The translations under genes and the position numbers were made by a program. Shown here in pieces: positions 25,150 through 37,146 of a stretch of DNA of 64,000 nt. Within the stretch, counting starts at the first letter, position 1, and every line of letters begins with the position of its first letter. The notes under the pieces are model-generated. The model searched no databases and was not told the DNA's origin. It saw only the letters and a program-made list of their open reading frames with translations. Source of the DNA: Dolomedes plantarius (Eukaryota > Arthropoda > Arachnida > Araneae > Dolomedidae); assembly GCA_907164885.2 (NCBI GenBank), contig OU015490.1:212801810-212865809 (forward strand), given 5' to 3'.

Positions 25150-25990
25150 ATGAATATCGTATTAAAAGATGACATACCCATTTCCCAACGTTCCAGGAGA
25201 ATTCCTTTTGCAGAACAAAAAATTGTCGATAAAGAGATAGATGAAGGGTTAAGGGATGGGATTATTAAACCTTCCTGTTCGGATTATTCATCGCCTATCG
25301 TTTTTTGTAAAAAACGGGATGGAGCTTCGCGGTTTGCGTGGATTTCAGGGAGTTAAATAAGAAAGTAGTTAAAGATTCATCCCCAATGGCTCAAGTGGAG
25401 GAAGGTTTAGATCATTTGGGAGAAGCAAAGGTCTTCTCAACGTTAGACTTGAAAAACGTTTTTTTTTTCATGTTCCCGTGCAGGAACAATGCACGAAATA
25501 TTTGGCTTTTATTACTCATGCTGATCTTTACGGATTTTTGAAAGCTCCTTTTGGTTTGTCAACCTCCCCAAGTGTATCTCAGAAATTCATTTACAATGTG
25601 TTTAGGGAATTAATGCGGGATAACACTGTTGCTGTGTATATGGATGACTTTATTATACCGGCGCGTACCGAAGAAGAGGATTTAGAGAAGTTAAAACTTG
25701 TTTTAGGAGTAGAAAAGGAATACGGTTTGGAAATTAATTTTAAAAAATGTCAGTTTTTAAAAAGAAAAATAGAATTTCTGAGGTATATTATTGAAGATGG
25801 TACAGTTCTTCCTTCCCCTGATAAAAGTAAGGCGGTTCAATATTTTCCTGAGCCCAAAACCTTAAAGCAAATTCAGAGCTTCTTGGGTCTGACAGGGTAC
25901 TTCAGAAAATTTATTGCCAACTACTCTAAAATTGCCAAACCCCTGAGTAACCTCCTACGTAACGGGGGTAGAATTCAAATTCGGACTTGA
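25150..25990 (+). pseudogene. pol: gypsy reverse transcriptase pseudogene
   Basis: Three overlapping frames rebuild the reverse transcriptase. First comes IPISQRSRRIPFAEQKIVDK with EGLRDGIIKPSCSDYSSPIV. DFRELNKKVVKDSS and KVFSTLDLKNVFF follow, carrying the first catalytic Asp; the usual GYHQ is changed to NVFF. The third part is LKAPFGLSTSPSVSQKFIYN, then VAVYMDDFII with the YMDD box, and FLGLTGYFRKFIANYSKIAK of the connection region. Two frameshifts (about 25340 and 25480) separate the parts. The enzyme would copy the element's RNA into DNA. Confidence 0.9.
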
Positions 25991-26608
25991 ACAAAAGGAA
26001 GCATTTAACAACTGAAGAAACTTTTGTCGACAGGCCCTGTTCTTCACATTTTCAAACAAGGAGCCCCACTAGAGTTGTATACGGACGCAAGCAGCCATAG
26101 CTTCGGCACTGTGTTGCTTAAAAAAATCTGGTAATGGACAATTACACCCCATACACTTCATGAGCAAAAAAACGACCCCCCCCCAACAAGAAAAGCTATG
26201 CAGTTATGAGCTTGAAGTTTTGCTTATACTAGAAGTTCTAAAGAAATCCAGGAACTATCTTCTGGGGTCCAAAATCAAAATTATTACGGACTGTGATGCT
26301 TTTCAGAAGACTGTGTTTAAAAAGAATTAACTCCCAAGGAGGCAAGATGGGCTTTACTTCTTGAAGAGTTTGAATACAAAGTCGTTCACAGAGCTGGACA
26401 GCAAATGAAGCACGTTGACGCGCAGAGTAGAAACGCGGTCATGATGATTACTCGTTCTCAGGGAGAAGTTACCGCTAAAATTGCAGCTGCGCAAAATAGT
26501 GATGAGCGCCAACAGTTGTCAAAATCCTTAGTCGAGCAAGGACTCAAGGAAGACTACGCGGTAAAAAACGGTGCACTATACAAGTACGAGAATACGCAGG
26601 TAAAATAA
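25991..26608 (+). pseudogene. pol: gypsy RNase H pseudogene; integrase missing
   Basis: Interrupted frames give LELYTDASSHSFGTVLLKK (the RNase H TDAS motif, about 26075-26128). FMSKKTTPPQQEKLCSYELE with LKKSRNYLLGSKIKIITDCD follows, then EARWALLLEEFEYKVVHRAG and the linker MKHVDAQSRNA (26405 on). The protein stops at 26606. Integrase zinc-binding and DDE motifs are absent, and a SINE-like repeat begins at the same point, so the element is truncated here by deletion or by that insertion. Confidence 0.85.
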
Positions 26609-26890
26609 CAGTCTTCAATCAACAGTCGACGTGGGCTTCCGTGTATAAGCCGGACATTGCCACGTTAAATTCGTACTTCTAGTAAGGTTAGTGAGGGTGG
26701 CAGAGGGTAAGAATCCACCAGATGTCGCCCCTGGGGGTGATCGGTCAAAATGCAAGTAGAAACTAGCTACGAAAGACACCGACAGTTGTGGTGCAATTTT
26801 GAACCGGAGCCGCAAACTTTATCTCGTAGCCTATACGGAGCTGGTCTGGAACTTCCAGCCAGTAGGCGTAAGAAACAACAGCAACATAAA
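26609..26890. mobile_element. SINE-like body (no tRNA head)
   Basis: It shares ordered blocks with the SINE at 46763-47115: cagagggtaagaatccacca against gagagggtacgatcacccca, then gtgatcggtcaaa, then aaccggagccg, then a final aaacaacagc. The tRNA-like 5' part of the other copy is missing, so this is a 5'-truncated or diverged relative. Confidence 0.65.
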
Positions 26891-27485
26891 TTAAGAAGAA
26901 ACCAAGAACTTTGATTAGTCTTCACAGCTATTTACAAATACTTGCAACTGCATACACATATTTCCAATATTATAGTAGATGTAAACTACGAATAAATTTA
27001 CAACATTAATATAAGCGAACTTTAACAATTATGAACCTTAAACCTATACTTATTAATTGCTTTAGAAATTTAAGGTGACATTTTACTAGTGCATGAAATT
27101 TAACATCCACAGAATTGGCACATCACTGGAACAAATTTAGAAATTTAAGTTTTGTAACAGAGTTTCGAATTAAACAGATAAAGAAGTGCATTTTGTACTA
27201 AAATTTGGATTTCGAACTATGCAATTTTATTTAATGTACGTAAAAGTCTTTTCCATGAAATGTTTTAACTAATACTTGTTTAAAAGCTATGAAAAAAGAA
27301 ACTGTGAAATTTTTCATGCGTTTTAAAGGAAACACGTGGACTAGTTCACGTTACTCTAGTGCTGTCGGAATTCATTAACATCCTTCCATTAATGCAATTA
27401 TCGCTCATTTAAAACACATTGTTGTGTTTCCGATGTAGAAATGATCTAATGAATGAAATTGGAAAGGAAAACCGAAGAACATATG

Positions 27486-27488
<3 letters not shown>
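26891..27488. other. AT-rich stretch without recognised gene
   Basis: Nothing recognised between the SINE-like body and the long TA array. Confidence 0.4.
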
Positions 27489-27724
<236 letters not shown>

Positions 27725-29848
27725 CATCGAACTTTCGGTTAATTCGAACTAATCCAAAGGCCCCTAAAAACTTGTATTGGAATTAATGTTAAAAATATCT
27801 GATTATTCGAACTAAATTTTTATCACTTCGGTTAATTCGAAGTAAAAATTTGACAAAAAATATAATTTTTCCTCGCTTAACGGTGAAAATACACACTGAA
27901 TTTATTATTTTGTGTGTCAAAATCTTCTGTATTTCTTGTCTGTCTAAAGAGGCACATGCCTGAATTCCTAGACTATTGTATTTCTGCTAAACGTTAGTGG
28001 CTAGTATCCTTCTAATCAGTGCTTAACGGACAATGCGATTTTCCGGTACTTGTATAGATCTTCTTAGAATTTCAGAAAACCGGTCTTTACTTCAGATTCT
28101 AGGGAGCTGCGACAGTTATGCCTGCAGTGCAGACAAGTTTTTGTGATCTAGTTTTTCTTCCTCAGTGTATGGTGTGAACGTGTAAAAATTCAGGATGTCT
28201 ACAAGTGGAAAGTACGAAACCCTAACTTTGGAAATAAAAAAAAATATACCTTGTCAACTTATTTGAAAAACAGGGAGTCAATATTAGATTCATGGGAAAA
28301 ATCAAAATTTGCTAGAGGGAGGAAACGCAGGAGAAATGTGTCAGAAGAAGATCTAGAAAAAGCTCTACTGCTATGGTTCCAGGATGTAGAGCTCGAAATT
28401 TTCCGATAAATGAACCCCTAGTGCAAACGAAGGCTGATGAATTGGCAAGTCGAATGGGTATTGAAGATTTTAAATGCAGTGATGGATGGCTTTCTCGATT
28501 TAAGTCAAGGCACAATATTTCTTATTAAACTGTATGTGGCCAAACTGTCATGTAAACAAAGACGTATGCACTAATTTCGATAGGAAACTGCCAGGGCTTT
28601 TCTGTACCTGCCGAAAGATATTTTTAATGTGGACGAAACTGCTATTTTTTACTCCTGCCAAACAAGACATTACATTTTTAAGGGAATGCTTGCATAGGAG
28701 GTAAAAGCAGTAAGAAGAGGATTACAGATTTAGTTTGTGCTAATATGGATGCGAGCGAAAAGCTTAAATTATTATTGATTGGAAAGTCCAAGAATCCACG
28801 AAGTCATAAAGGAATTAAAACACTGTCAGTTTATTATGTATCCAATACAAAAGCTTGGATGAAACAATGCATCTTAAGTAACTGGTTAAAAGGAATAGAT
28901 AAGCAGTTTTTGAGGCAACAACGTAAAATTCTCTTATTTGTGGATAACGCAACCTGCCACAATAACCTTCCAGAACAGAGTTCCATACAGGTTGAGTATT
29001 TTTCGCCAAACACAACTGCGAAGCTACAAACAATGGATCAAGGAATCATCCAGAATCTTAAAACAAATTATCGTCAGAGACTCTTAAAACAAGTCATTTT
29101 TTCTTCAGATTGTCGTGAAAGTTGTTTCATTACACTGCTGACAGCTATAAATGATCTATACGCCACATAAGATGATGTTAAAGAAAGCACAATTAGTAAT
29201 TGCTTTCGTCATGCAAAATTCATGCACGATGAAGAGAACAAACCTATCAAAGAATGTGACGATATTGATACAGATTTTCCTGAATTCAAAAAATTTAACT
29301 GTGATAACGTTATTTTTTCTGATTATGTAAGGGTAGATGAAGACGTGGAAGTCTGTGGAAAACTGGACGACGATGACATAATAAAAACTATCCGAGAAGA
29401 TGAAATAGAAAAGACCTTAACGAAATCAGAAGAGAATGTAAAGACTGTTAAGCGTCCTAATGATCAAGCCATAGAGGATTCTATAAATCTCTGAAAGCAT
29501 TTATTCGGATGGAACATTCCACTGAAAATGAATTGAAATGTTTACTTCAAATCGAGAAGCTGGCTGCACAATGTAGGCATCATAAACAAAACCAAACATC
29601 CATTTTACAGTTTTTCCCAAAAGTGTAATTCATACTTTTAATTAAAGTTTACTTTCTACTGCCTATCTTCTGCTTCATTTTATGATAAAGGTATCCTGTA
29701 ATGCTTTTTAATATGTTTAATTTTAGATAACATAGTATAATATATTTTCTGGGGTTATACATACCAGGAGATTTTCCTTCTTCAGTGATACACTTTTAAA
29801 GTTATATATATTTTTCTGAGAACCTTTTAGTTCGAATTAATGAGCGTC

Positions 29849-29851
<3 letters not shown>
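27725..29851 (+). mobile_element. Tigger/pogo-type transposon between (TA)n arrays
   Basis: CATCGAACTTTCGGTTAATTCG at the left pairs imperfectly with the reverse complement of CGAATTAATGAGCGTCCAC at the right, sharing TTAATTCGAACTAA. TA runs lie on both sides (27489-27724 and 29852-29883). The element is 2,127 bp and carries a decayed transposase on the plus strand. Confidence 0.85.
28195..29494 (+). pseudogene. Tigger/pogo transposase pseudogene
   Basis: ATG 28195 starts MSTSGKYETLT, a psq-like N-terminus whose frame is soon lost. The CENP-B-type HTH follows in another frame (EEDLEKALLLWFQDVRARNF and IEDFKCSDGWLSRFKSRHNI). The catalytic domain has NVDETA (first Asp, about 28631), LPNKTLHF, MDASEKLKLLLIGKSKNPR, ILLFVDNATCHN (second Asp, about 28940) and YFSPNTTAKLQTMDQGIIQN (third Asp). 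The acidic tail at 29222-29494 also fits. There are multiple stops and frameshifts before 28745; the catalytic block 28745-29170 is a clean 141-residue frame. Confidence 0.88.

Positions 29852-29883
<32 letters not shown>
29852..29883. repeat. (TA)n shared by Tigger and Tc1 ends
   Basis: A 32-bp TA run is all that separates the Tigger element from the Tc1-like element. Confidence 0.95.
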
Positions 29884-29886
<3 letters not shown>

Positions 29887-31290
29887 TGCTGGCCACTGTA
29901 AAGGCAACACCCTGAAGGAAACATGCAAATAACATGAAATTTACAACATGCATTAGCAGAGGTGAGATATGCAAATGATTAGAATTTCAGCGCAGACGCA
30001 CATCACGCGCGCCTGTGGCGCCACTTCAAAGCGCTATTTAAGGCTTAGAGATTTCGACCATTTCAAGTTCGGCAATTGTGTTTTTCTTGTGGTTTTTTCA
30101 AAAAAACGATCAATTATGCGTCGTCGAAAACAGCGATCATCTTTTGATCAAGTATCCGAGTTCGACAGAGGAAGGATAGTGGCCTACCGAGATTGTGGAT
30201 TATATTTCAGGGAAATCGGTAGTCGTGTTGGACTAAACCAAAAAACTGTAATGCTGATATGTCATCGTTGGATGCAGGAGGGTACGACGGACCGGCGTGT
30301 TCGATCGCATCCACCTCAGCGCACCACTTCACGTGATGACAGGCAAATTGTGCGCATGGCAGTGACGGATAGCTCAGTCACATCACGAACCATAGCACAT
30401 CACATGCAGTCTGTAACGCATCATCCAGTGTCTGCGCGTACCATTCGAGCCTTTTACAGCAGAGTGGTCTGTTCGCAAGACGTCTATTGCTTTGTCTACC
30501 CTTGACGCAGAACCACAGACGTCTCTGCCGCCAATGGTGCGATGACAGAAGAATGTGGACGCAGAATGGAATGAAATTGTCTTTACTGACGAGTCACGCT
30601 TCTGTCTGCAACACCACGATGGTCGCATTCTAGTCTGGAGACACCGTGAAGAGAGGATGCTGAACAGCTGCGTTATTCACCGCCACACTGGTCCTGCACC
30701 GGGTATTATTATATGGGGCGGTATTGGATATCACTCTTGCACACCTCTAGTACGCATTGCTGGTACTTTAAACAGCCAGCGCTACATCTCCGAGGTGTTG
30801 GAGCCAGTTGTCCTTCCTTACCTTCAAGGCTTGCCCACAGCCATATTTCAACAGGATAATGCGCGACCACACGTGGCACGCATTGTCCAACGGTTCTTCG
30901 TCAATCGCCAGATTGAATTGCTTCCCTGGCCGCCTCCCTCTCCGGATCTTTCGCCTATAGAAAACATGTGGTCCATGGTTGCTCTACGATTTACCCAGAT
31001 TCCATCCCCAGCTGCCACAGCAGATCAACTTTGGCAACGTGTGGAAGCTGCTTGGTCTGCTGTACCCCAAGAAATCATCCAAAGTCTCTTTGAATCAATG
31101 CCGAGGCGTGTGGCAGCGGTGATCTCCAACAATGGCGGCTACTCTGGCTACTGATTTTGGCAGGAACCTCACTTCACAGAAGTCTATAAATTTAATCATT
31201 TGATACTTGATCAACATGTTATCTACAAAATAAATTTTGTCGTGATATCTCTTGTCTTTCTTGGTGTTGCAATTTGGGTGGCCAGCAGTG
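29884..31290 (+). mobile_element. Tc1-like transposon, nearly intact
   Basis: CACTGCTGGCCACTGTAAAGG pairs with the reverse complement of TTTGGGTGGCCAGCAGTG. The element is 1,407 bp with TA repeats on both sides. A deletion derivative of the same family lies at 59271-59895, and a diverged relative at 7716. Confidence 0.92.
30116..31154 (+). pseudogene. Tc1-like transposase with one frameshift
   Basis: From ATG 30116 (MRRRKQRSSFDQ) the first frame gives the paired-like HTH region: VSEFDRGRIVAYRDCG and VGLNQKTVMLICHRWMQEGT, then the linker RSHPPQRTTSRDDRQIVRMA and SVTSRTIAHHMQS. It shifts by one base near 30450. The second frame reads NEIVFTDESRFCLQHHDGRI (first Asp), IIIWGGIGYHSCTPL, AIFQQDNARPHVARIVQRFF (second Asp) and SPDLSPIENMWSMVALRF (catalytic Glu), ending VAAVISNNGGYSGY. 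All three DD34E residues survive in a frame with no stop from 30555 to 31154. Full length is about 345 residues. It is the best-preserved coding sequence in the window. Confidence 0.93.
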
Positions 31291-31338
31291 TATATAGACA
31301 TATATATGCATATATGCATATATATATATATATATATA
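31291..31338. repeat. TA-rich microsatellite between two transposons
   Basis: TA repeats with GACA and GCAT interruptions, joining the Tc1 right end to the pogo-like element. Confidence 0.9.
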
Positions 31339-34018
31339 AAGGGGCACCCGGGGTAGAACGGGGTATGAAGTTGAAAATGTGTTTTTAAAATACAAAAGGG
31401 TTAATTAAGAGAGCTGCAAATTTTTCTATGAATACATTAGAATGTAATAATCACAAAAATACAATAATATTGTAAGAAAATAAAAGAACAATATATTTTT
31501 TTCAATTTCAGTAAATTATGTCATTTGCCCCGTCCTGCCCCGGGCACGGGGCAGAACGGGGTTGTAAGTACAATTAATTTTAAAAACATATAAGCTTGTG
31601 GAGATTCAGAAAAAATAAGTTTGCTCTATATTTATTTAGTTTTAGGTGATTATAAATGTTTAATTAACGTTACTGTTTTCATTGATTGTGTTTTTCTCTT
31701 AAGCCTATTCACAAAATTCACACACTAGGACAGCCTCATCATTTTCGCTATCTATTACCGCACAGGAATTGCGTGCTCATTTTTTTCTCATGGAACAAGC
31801 GACACAGTCTTAAACTGACTGAGTAAAATTCACCGCAATATAAACACTCGCAGTCAGAACAATCCCCAGAATTCATTTTTCTATCATTTTCAGGCTTTTT
31901 CCCTGCTTAATTTTATTATCTTTCTTAATTATTTTTATACTTGCTCATTCTTGTTTAGCAAAGTTCTTTTCTCCTTTTTCCTTAATAGCGGTTTCTAACA
32001 CTTTTTTGTATGGGGAATCTATCAAGACAGTGGTCTCCCCCCTTTTCCTATTCGTCCTTTTCATGCTTTCTTTAATTTTGGAATAGAATTTCAGCTGAAA
32101 CATGGAATGAAGAGGCCCTGTTGTCAATTGTCATCCAAGAGCAGCCAGGAGTGGTACAATTAGCGTCATAAAATCGGACATTCTTAATCGGCGTGTCTTC
32201 ATTAGCTGAGTTGGCTGAAACCTTACCAGATTTATCATCCTCCCTGATATGCATATGTTTTTAACTGGTGTGGTAAAAGCTGGCAATTCCAATTGTTCAG
32301 CTCCGGATGTTATCACCCCATCACTTGAAGGTCTACCAATTCCGATGTTAGCTGTGTCTGCTGGGAGAAAATCTGCGTCGGTGAATATGGATGGGTTAGT
32401 TGGTAATATTCCTGTAGCTTGGAAACGATTAATAGCAGTTTTCATTGTTGCGCTTTGGATAAAAGATGATCCAAAAAGCGTTGAAATTTGAAAGAGAGTT
32501 ACGACGATCCCTGGGTTGCTTCGTAGTCATTTTCGAAGGTCACTGCTGTAATGAAGACTGAAAGGCTTCATAAAAGAAACATCAAGTGACTGAAGTCTGT
32601 GAGATGTGGTGGTAGACATAGTAACGAAACGCCACTCTCCCTCGCGCAGTCTATAACCTCAAGGTTCTTCGTATGTGTTGAGTTGCCTTCTAATATAAGA
32701 AGAACCGGGACGTCTTTTGATGGTTTTGAAAATTCCCCAAATTTCCGAATCAATACAAGAAATGACTCAGCAGATATCCATCCAGTGCTGTGCTCCTCAA
32801 CCCAACCTCCTGGTGGCAATCCTAACTCAAATTCTTTCTGCTTCTACTTTCGAGGGAAAATGAACATCGGGGGGTATGTAAGCTCCCCTTGCCGACATAC
32901 AAAGAAGGCAGGTTACATTTTCGCCCCTTTCTGAGGATGTTAATGATCCAACTTGCCGTTTCCCCTTGCAAGCTATGATCTTTTATTGGTTTTTAAGCTC
33001 ACTGAAATGCCCGTTCCATCGCAATTGAATATTTGAGAAGCCGTTAGTTTGTGCTTGTCGAGGAATTTCGTTACCAACGAAAAAAATATCGACAGCTACT
33101 TTATTAAATCCCATGGCTCTTGCACCAGATGTTGCCTTGACTTTGGGAACAGATAAAGTAGGATGTCTCTTAAGGAATACATTGACCCAATCTTGGCCTG
33201 CGATTCCATTTTTAAATCGATGAACAATGCCATTTCTTACTGCCAACTGATAAGCTCAGCTACCCAAGTCCATCATTGTTAGACCGAATAACCTAGCCTC
33301 CATAGTTTTTAAGTAGTTAACGAGCTCAAATTCCTGCTTTTCTGCAAATACATTTTTAAATTTTCCAGCCGTTTTATCGATCTTGTAGTCAGGGATTTCC
33401 TTTATTTTTTTAGCGTATCTTTCCAGAGTGGACTGTAGAACATCAAATTGCTTCGAAGCATTCAAATACCAAAATTTTCCAGAAATAACCTCCTCGACAG
33501 CATTCTTCATTGCCTCAGTAGACCATGATTGCCTATTTGTTTTTTTCTTACAGTCTCGAACCATTTGAAATCGAAAGAAAAAAAATAGGGGCGTACAAAA
33601 AACGATTTCTTAGTTAAAAACATTGTGGGGCAGAATTGAGTAGTACCCCATTCTGCCCCACCCGTTCCATCCCAGAGAAACGATTTAGGTTAGGGACGTA
33701 AGGTCACTCGAGAAAGATACGTAAACAAATCTTTAACTACAGGAAACTTAATACAATTAAATGTAATTCAAGCATGTACTAACTATAGTTGTGATGTAAA
33801 CAAGTATGTATACCTTACCTTGGTTACAAAATCATCAAAAGTAACAATACAGGAGGAAAAAATCACACAACGAAAATTGCACATACCAACGCTTGAGAAA
33901 ACTATACTAAAATGGCTGTCGAAATTCAGCAGCAATACGTTGTTCTAGTTGTACTTATTGCCGTTGGCTGGCAACACCTTCTTGACACCAAAAAACTTCA
34001 AACTTCATTCCTCATTCC
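31339..34018 (-). mobile_element. pogo-like transposon between TA arrays
   Basis: The interval lies between TA arrays and contains a pogo-type transposase on the minus strand. The left side starts ggggcacccggggtagaacg. Related G/C-rich strings recur at 31533-31561 (gggcacggggcagaacgggg) and, inverted, at 33640-33665 (taccccattctgccccaccc). The right border is uncertain: either the accccattctgcccc block near 33650 or the start of the TA array near 34018. Confidence 0.7.
31945..33564 (-). pseudogene. pogo/Tigger-like transposase pseudogene
   Basis: ATG at 33564 starts MVRDCKKKTNRQSWSTEAMK, a psq-type HTH, followed by NASKQFDVLQSTLERYAKKI. An in-frame stop follows at about 33256. The CENP-B-like region is FKNGIAGQDWVNVFLKRHPT, with ATSGARAMGFNKVAV. 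The DDE core reads, in pieces, NCDGTGIS (first Asp, replacing the usual NVDETGI), PPGGWVEEHSTGW, VLLILEGNSTHTKNLEVIDC and LLCLPPHLTDF. The second catalytic residue sits in LILEG instead of the expected LLDGH, an Asp-to-Glu change. The C-terminal AINRFQATGILPTNPSIF and SPYKKVLETAIKEKG match the family's tail. It is inactive. Confidence 0.85.
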
Positions 34019-34072
34019 TATATATATATATATATATATATATGTAAATATATATATATGTAAATATATATA
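34019..34072. repeat. (TA)n microsatellite
   Basis: TA repeats interrupted by GTAAA motifs, directly right of the pogo-like interval. Confidence 0.93.
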
Positions 34073-34948
34073 TACATTCGGCTTTAAATATACTACGAAA
34101 TTTTTTTCATTTTTCTTTCCTTTGATAAAAACTATTCTACAGAATAATTTAGTTATACTTTATTGGAAAATGTCTGCATGTATTTTGATCCTAAATCGTA
34201 CATATTTTAGAATATGACGCGAAAGAAAGAGAATTTTTGTGAATACGCCCTTTATTTTACCGGAAATGGACTTCTCGCGCACAAATGCTTGTGTTATTGA
34301 GCACTAAAGTGGGTGTATGAAGGTAGCCGTATGTATTACAGCGGTGTTCAAAGCAAAGTCATTCTAGAAATGCAATTTCTCCCTGATCTCGTCTAAAATT
34401 GAAAAAAAACCCTACGGAGAATATTTTTTTCTGGAAAAAAGTTGATAGTATCTATAAGTCGCTGACAAAAAAGAATAAAAAAAGGAGAAAATTGTGTTTA
34501 AGTTGTTGCTGCGAACTCTAGAGGTTTCATAAGTAATTTTAAGTTCACTAAAAATGTGAAAAAAAGTTATCTAGTGCGAATTGAACTTCAAAAAATGGGA
34601 AATTACTGTAAATTGAAAAAAAAAAATAGAACACAGTGTTGAATACTTACGTTGAAGTTCGTATAATAAAGCACCGTGTTTTAAATCACAAAAGAGAAAA
34701 TATATTTAATTTAAAAAGATAAGAATGTAGAGTAAAGCTTACAAAGTATAACAGTTTAACATAAACTGTTTAAGCGTACAAAAAATAACACATACACAGA
34801 CACACATATACAGCAAGTAATAGATGAGTAAAATTTAAAAGTTTTTATTTTTTATTTTTTTTTTCTATCATACACTAAGATCAAATAAAATAAATTAATA
34901 AGATCAAACGCCACTGTCATTATAATATATTTGAAAGTGAAGCAAAAT

Positions 34949-35006
<58 letters not shown>

Positions 35007-35628
35007 AATAAGTATATTTAAGATTCTGCACAATTTTAAAATGCCTATCATGAATATTTATATTAACAAACATTTTTTTTCTTCAGAAAAGTTTTGAAAC
35101 CTTAAGAATCTTGTAATTTTATTTGAATATTTAATATATTACGTAGAATGCTGTATTTTGTTAGTGATTTTTTTCTTCATCGTACATAAATTATAATAAA
35201 ATTTTCAAAAGAAAACAAAATCTTTGAATAATTCATATTAAAATAACCAATACTTAATTTATTCAACGGAAGTTTTTAAAAGTGCAGTATTTCTAATTTA
35301 TGGCCAGAATGTTCAATTTCTGAGTCCATCAAAGAGACTCGTGTGTAACAAGTAATAAAGCCACACTTTAACGATGCTTTGTAGAAAAAATAAACGTAGA
35401 TACACAGTGAACTCTATGAGAATTGGTTGTAATTAAATGTCATTGTCATGTCATCAATGACTTTAAGATAATTAGGTTGATGTATAGAATTTTTTGAGCG
35501 CTCAAATTTCTCATTATGGTTATTTTCTCTTATCTATAGAAATGACTGACGGACAGTACAACATAGGTCGTTATTTTTTCGTCATTTTTTGCTACAGCTG
35601 AATTAAGGTGACCTATAATAACAGTTAA
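34073..35628. other. AT-rich stretch with one (TA)n
   Basis: No gene recognised. A (TA)n run lies at 34955-35004 and (ACACAGAC)-like low complexity at about 34791-34810. Confidence 0.45.
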
Positions 35629-35973
35629 GGGCGTGGTGGCCCATTTGACAAAGGCAGCGAGCCAGTTATTTGAGCGTCTCTGGTTCGATACCCTTCGCCG
35701 ACAAATCTCCAGCCGTGTACACTAATGGCAGCTGGTGCACGAAAAATCTGTCATGGTAGCAATATCCTATACGTTCGCAGATTTACATCTGGATGTGCGG
35801 GGTCAGGTGTACAGGTCTCCTCACTTTACTCAGTTCTAAATTATGGAACCTTGTAGGGGGTACTGCTGGCTACCTATACGGTGACCCCTTATTTTAATGG
35901 TCTGCAGTCTCGCGTTGTACATAGAGACGAATGTCTAACGACAAGTGACTCCGCGTACGATAAAAAAATAAAA
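35629..35973 (+). mobile_element. tRNA-derived SINE
   Basis: The head shows a polymerase III B-box-like GGTTCGATACC (35682-35692), preceded by a tRNA-like arm region. The body continues with ctccagccgtgtacactaat and ends gacaagtgactccgcgtacg plus an A-rich tail. The last block, gacaagtgRctccgc, is shared with the SINE at 41275-41513. I see no clear target duplication. Confidence 0.65.
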
Positions 35974-36047
35974 ACATCTAAAATCATATTTAATATATAT
36001 TATAATGAAACTACAGTAATTATTATTTTGTTAGGGATATCATAATT

Positions 36048-36434
36048 GCAGTAAAACTTCTGTTTGTCGGTCAGTCATGGTTCTGAAAAAAGGTGGCCGT
36101 TTTGAGGAGTAGCCGTAGAAAACAGGTTTCTCCTCTAACATTGGCTCTAAAGAATCTTGAATGTGTTCTGAACAAAATGCCGTCGTTTAGAGGGGTGGCC
36201 GACGAATAGGTGTCACCGGCAGGGCCTTTTTATCGCATGGGCAAATCGGAACTTTGCCCAGGGCCCCATGATGCTAGGGGGCCCCCAAACCCCCTTGGTG
36301 TATGCACCTAGTACTTCTAATAGTATGTATTTTTATAAATGTCCGTAAGGGGGGGCCCCCAAATAGCATCTGCCCAGGGGCCCCCAGCGTTCATAATCGG
36401 GCCGTGGTCACCGGACAGAGAAGTTTCACTACCT
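36048..36434. mobile_element. TIR element split by a hAT-type MITE
   Basis: CAGTAAAACTTCTGTTTGTCGG at the left pairs with GTCACCGGACAGAGAAGTTT at the right (reverse complement AAACTTCTCTGTCCGGTGAC). Removing the 36220-36406 insertion leaves about 190 bp. A related fragment with gaaaacaggttt, ttaaacaaaatacggc and aatgtttcacc lies at 40262-40375. Family not recognised. Confidence 0.65.
36220..36406. mobile_element. hAT-type MITE with perfect 8-bp target duplication
   Basis: CAGGGCC at the left and GGGCCGTG at the right are the termini. GTCACCGG flanks both ends (36212-36219 and 36407-36414). An 8-bp duplication with CAGGG-like ends is the hAT signature. The 187-bp interior is strikingly G/C-rich for this window, and its subterminal blocks tgcccagggcccc and ggggggccccc pair with ggggcccctgggca and ggggggccccc on the opposite side. 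Confidence 0.88.
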
Positions 36435-37146
36435 ATATATATGAAACAGTTCCGTAACTGACTGACTCACTGATTGACTGACTGACATACAACTCAGAGA
36501 CCAAACTGCTGGACCTAAAGGGCTGAAATTTTGCATGGCGATTCTTCTTATAGTGTAGGGGTGCACTAAGAAAGATTTTTGAAAAATTCTTCTTAGTTTT
36601 TTAAAATTAAATTTTTAAGCTGTTTAGTAACTTTTTTTAAGTTTGCATTTAAAATAATAATTTGAGGGTTATAAAATTTATATCACGAGAAATAGCATAA
36701 TAATTTCTTTAAAATGAAATCGTTTTCGAATCTTTACCTCCATTTTTCGATTTTTGGTGAATTTATAAAGATTAATTTTTAGAATTTAATTTATTTATTG
36801 CTGATCACGTGATTATCTTTTCTGATACTTTAAATAAATTTATCGGCATGTGCATAATAACTAAATAGACAAAAAAAATTCCTGTCTTGCTAATGCGGCA
36901 CATGATTGGACATTATTAAAAAAAATATTAAAATACAATAATAGCTATTATGTTCCTCAAACTGTACTATATTAACTGTACTATAATCTTTAGTATATGT
37001 CCTATTAGATTTAATTTGAATAATTTCTTCTACATTTTATTGTCTATAAAAATATCTCTTACAATTTTTTATAAATATATTTTTTTTTTTTACATCAATT
37101 GTATACATCGATCGTCGTATTTATTGTATACACACACACACATATA

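Noticed and set aside
29222..29494. Independent acidic 90-residue gene
   Set aside because: It is in line with, and directly downstream of, the Tigger catalytic block and matches the acidic tail usual for that transposase.
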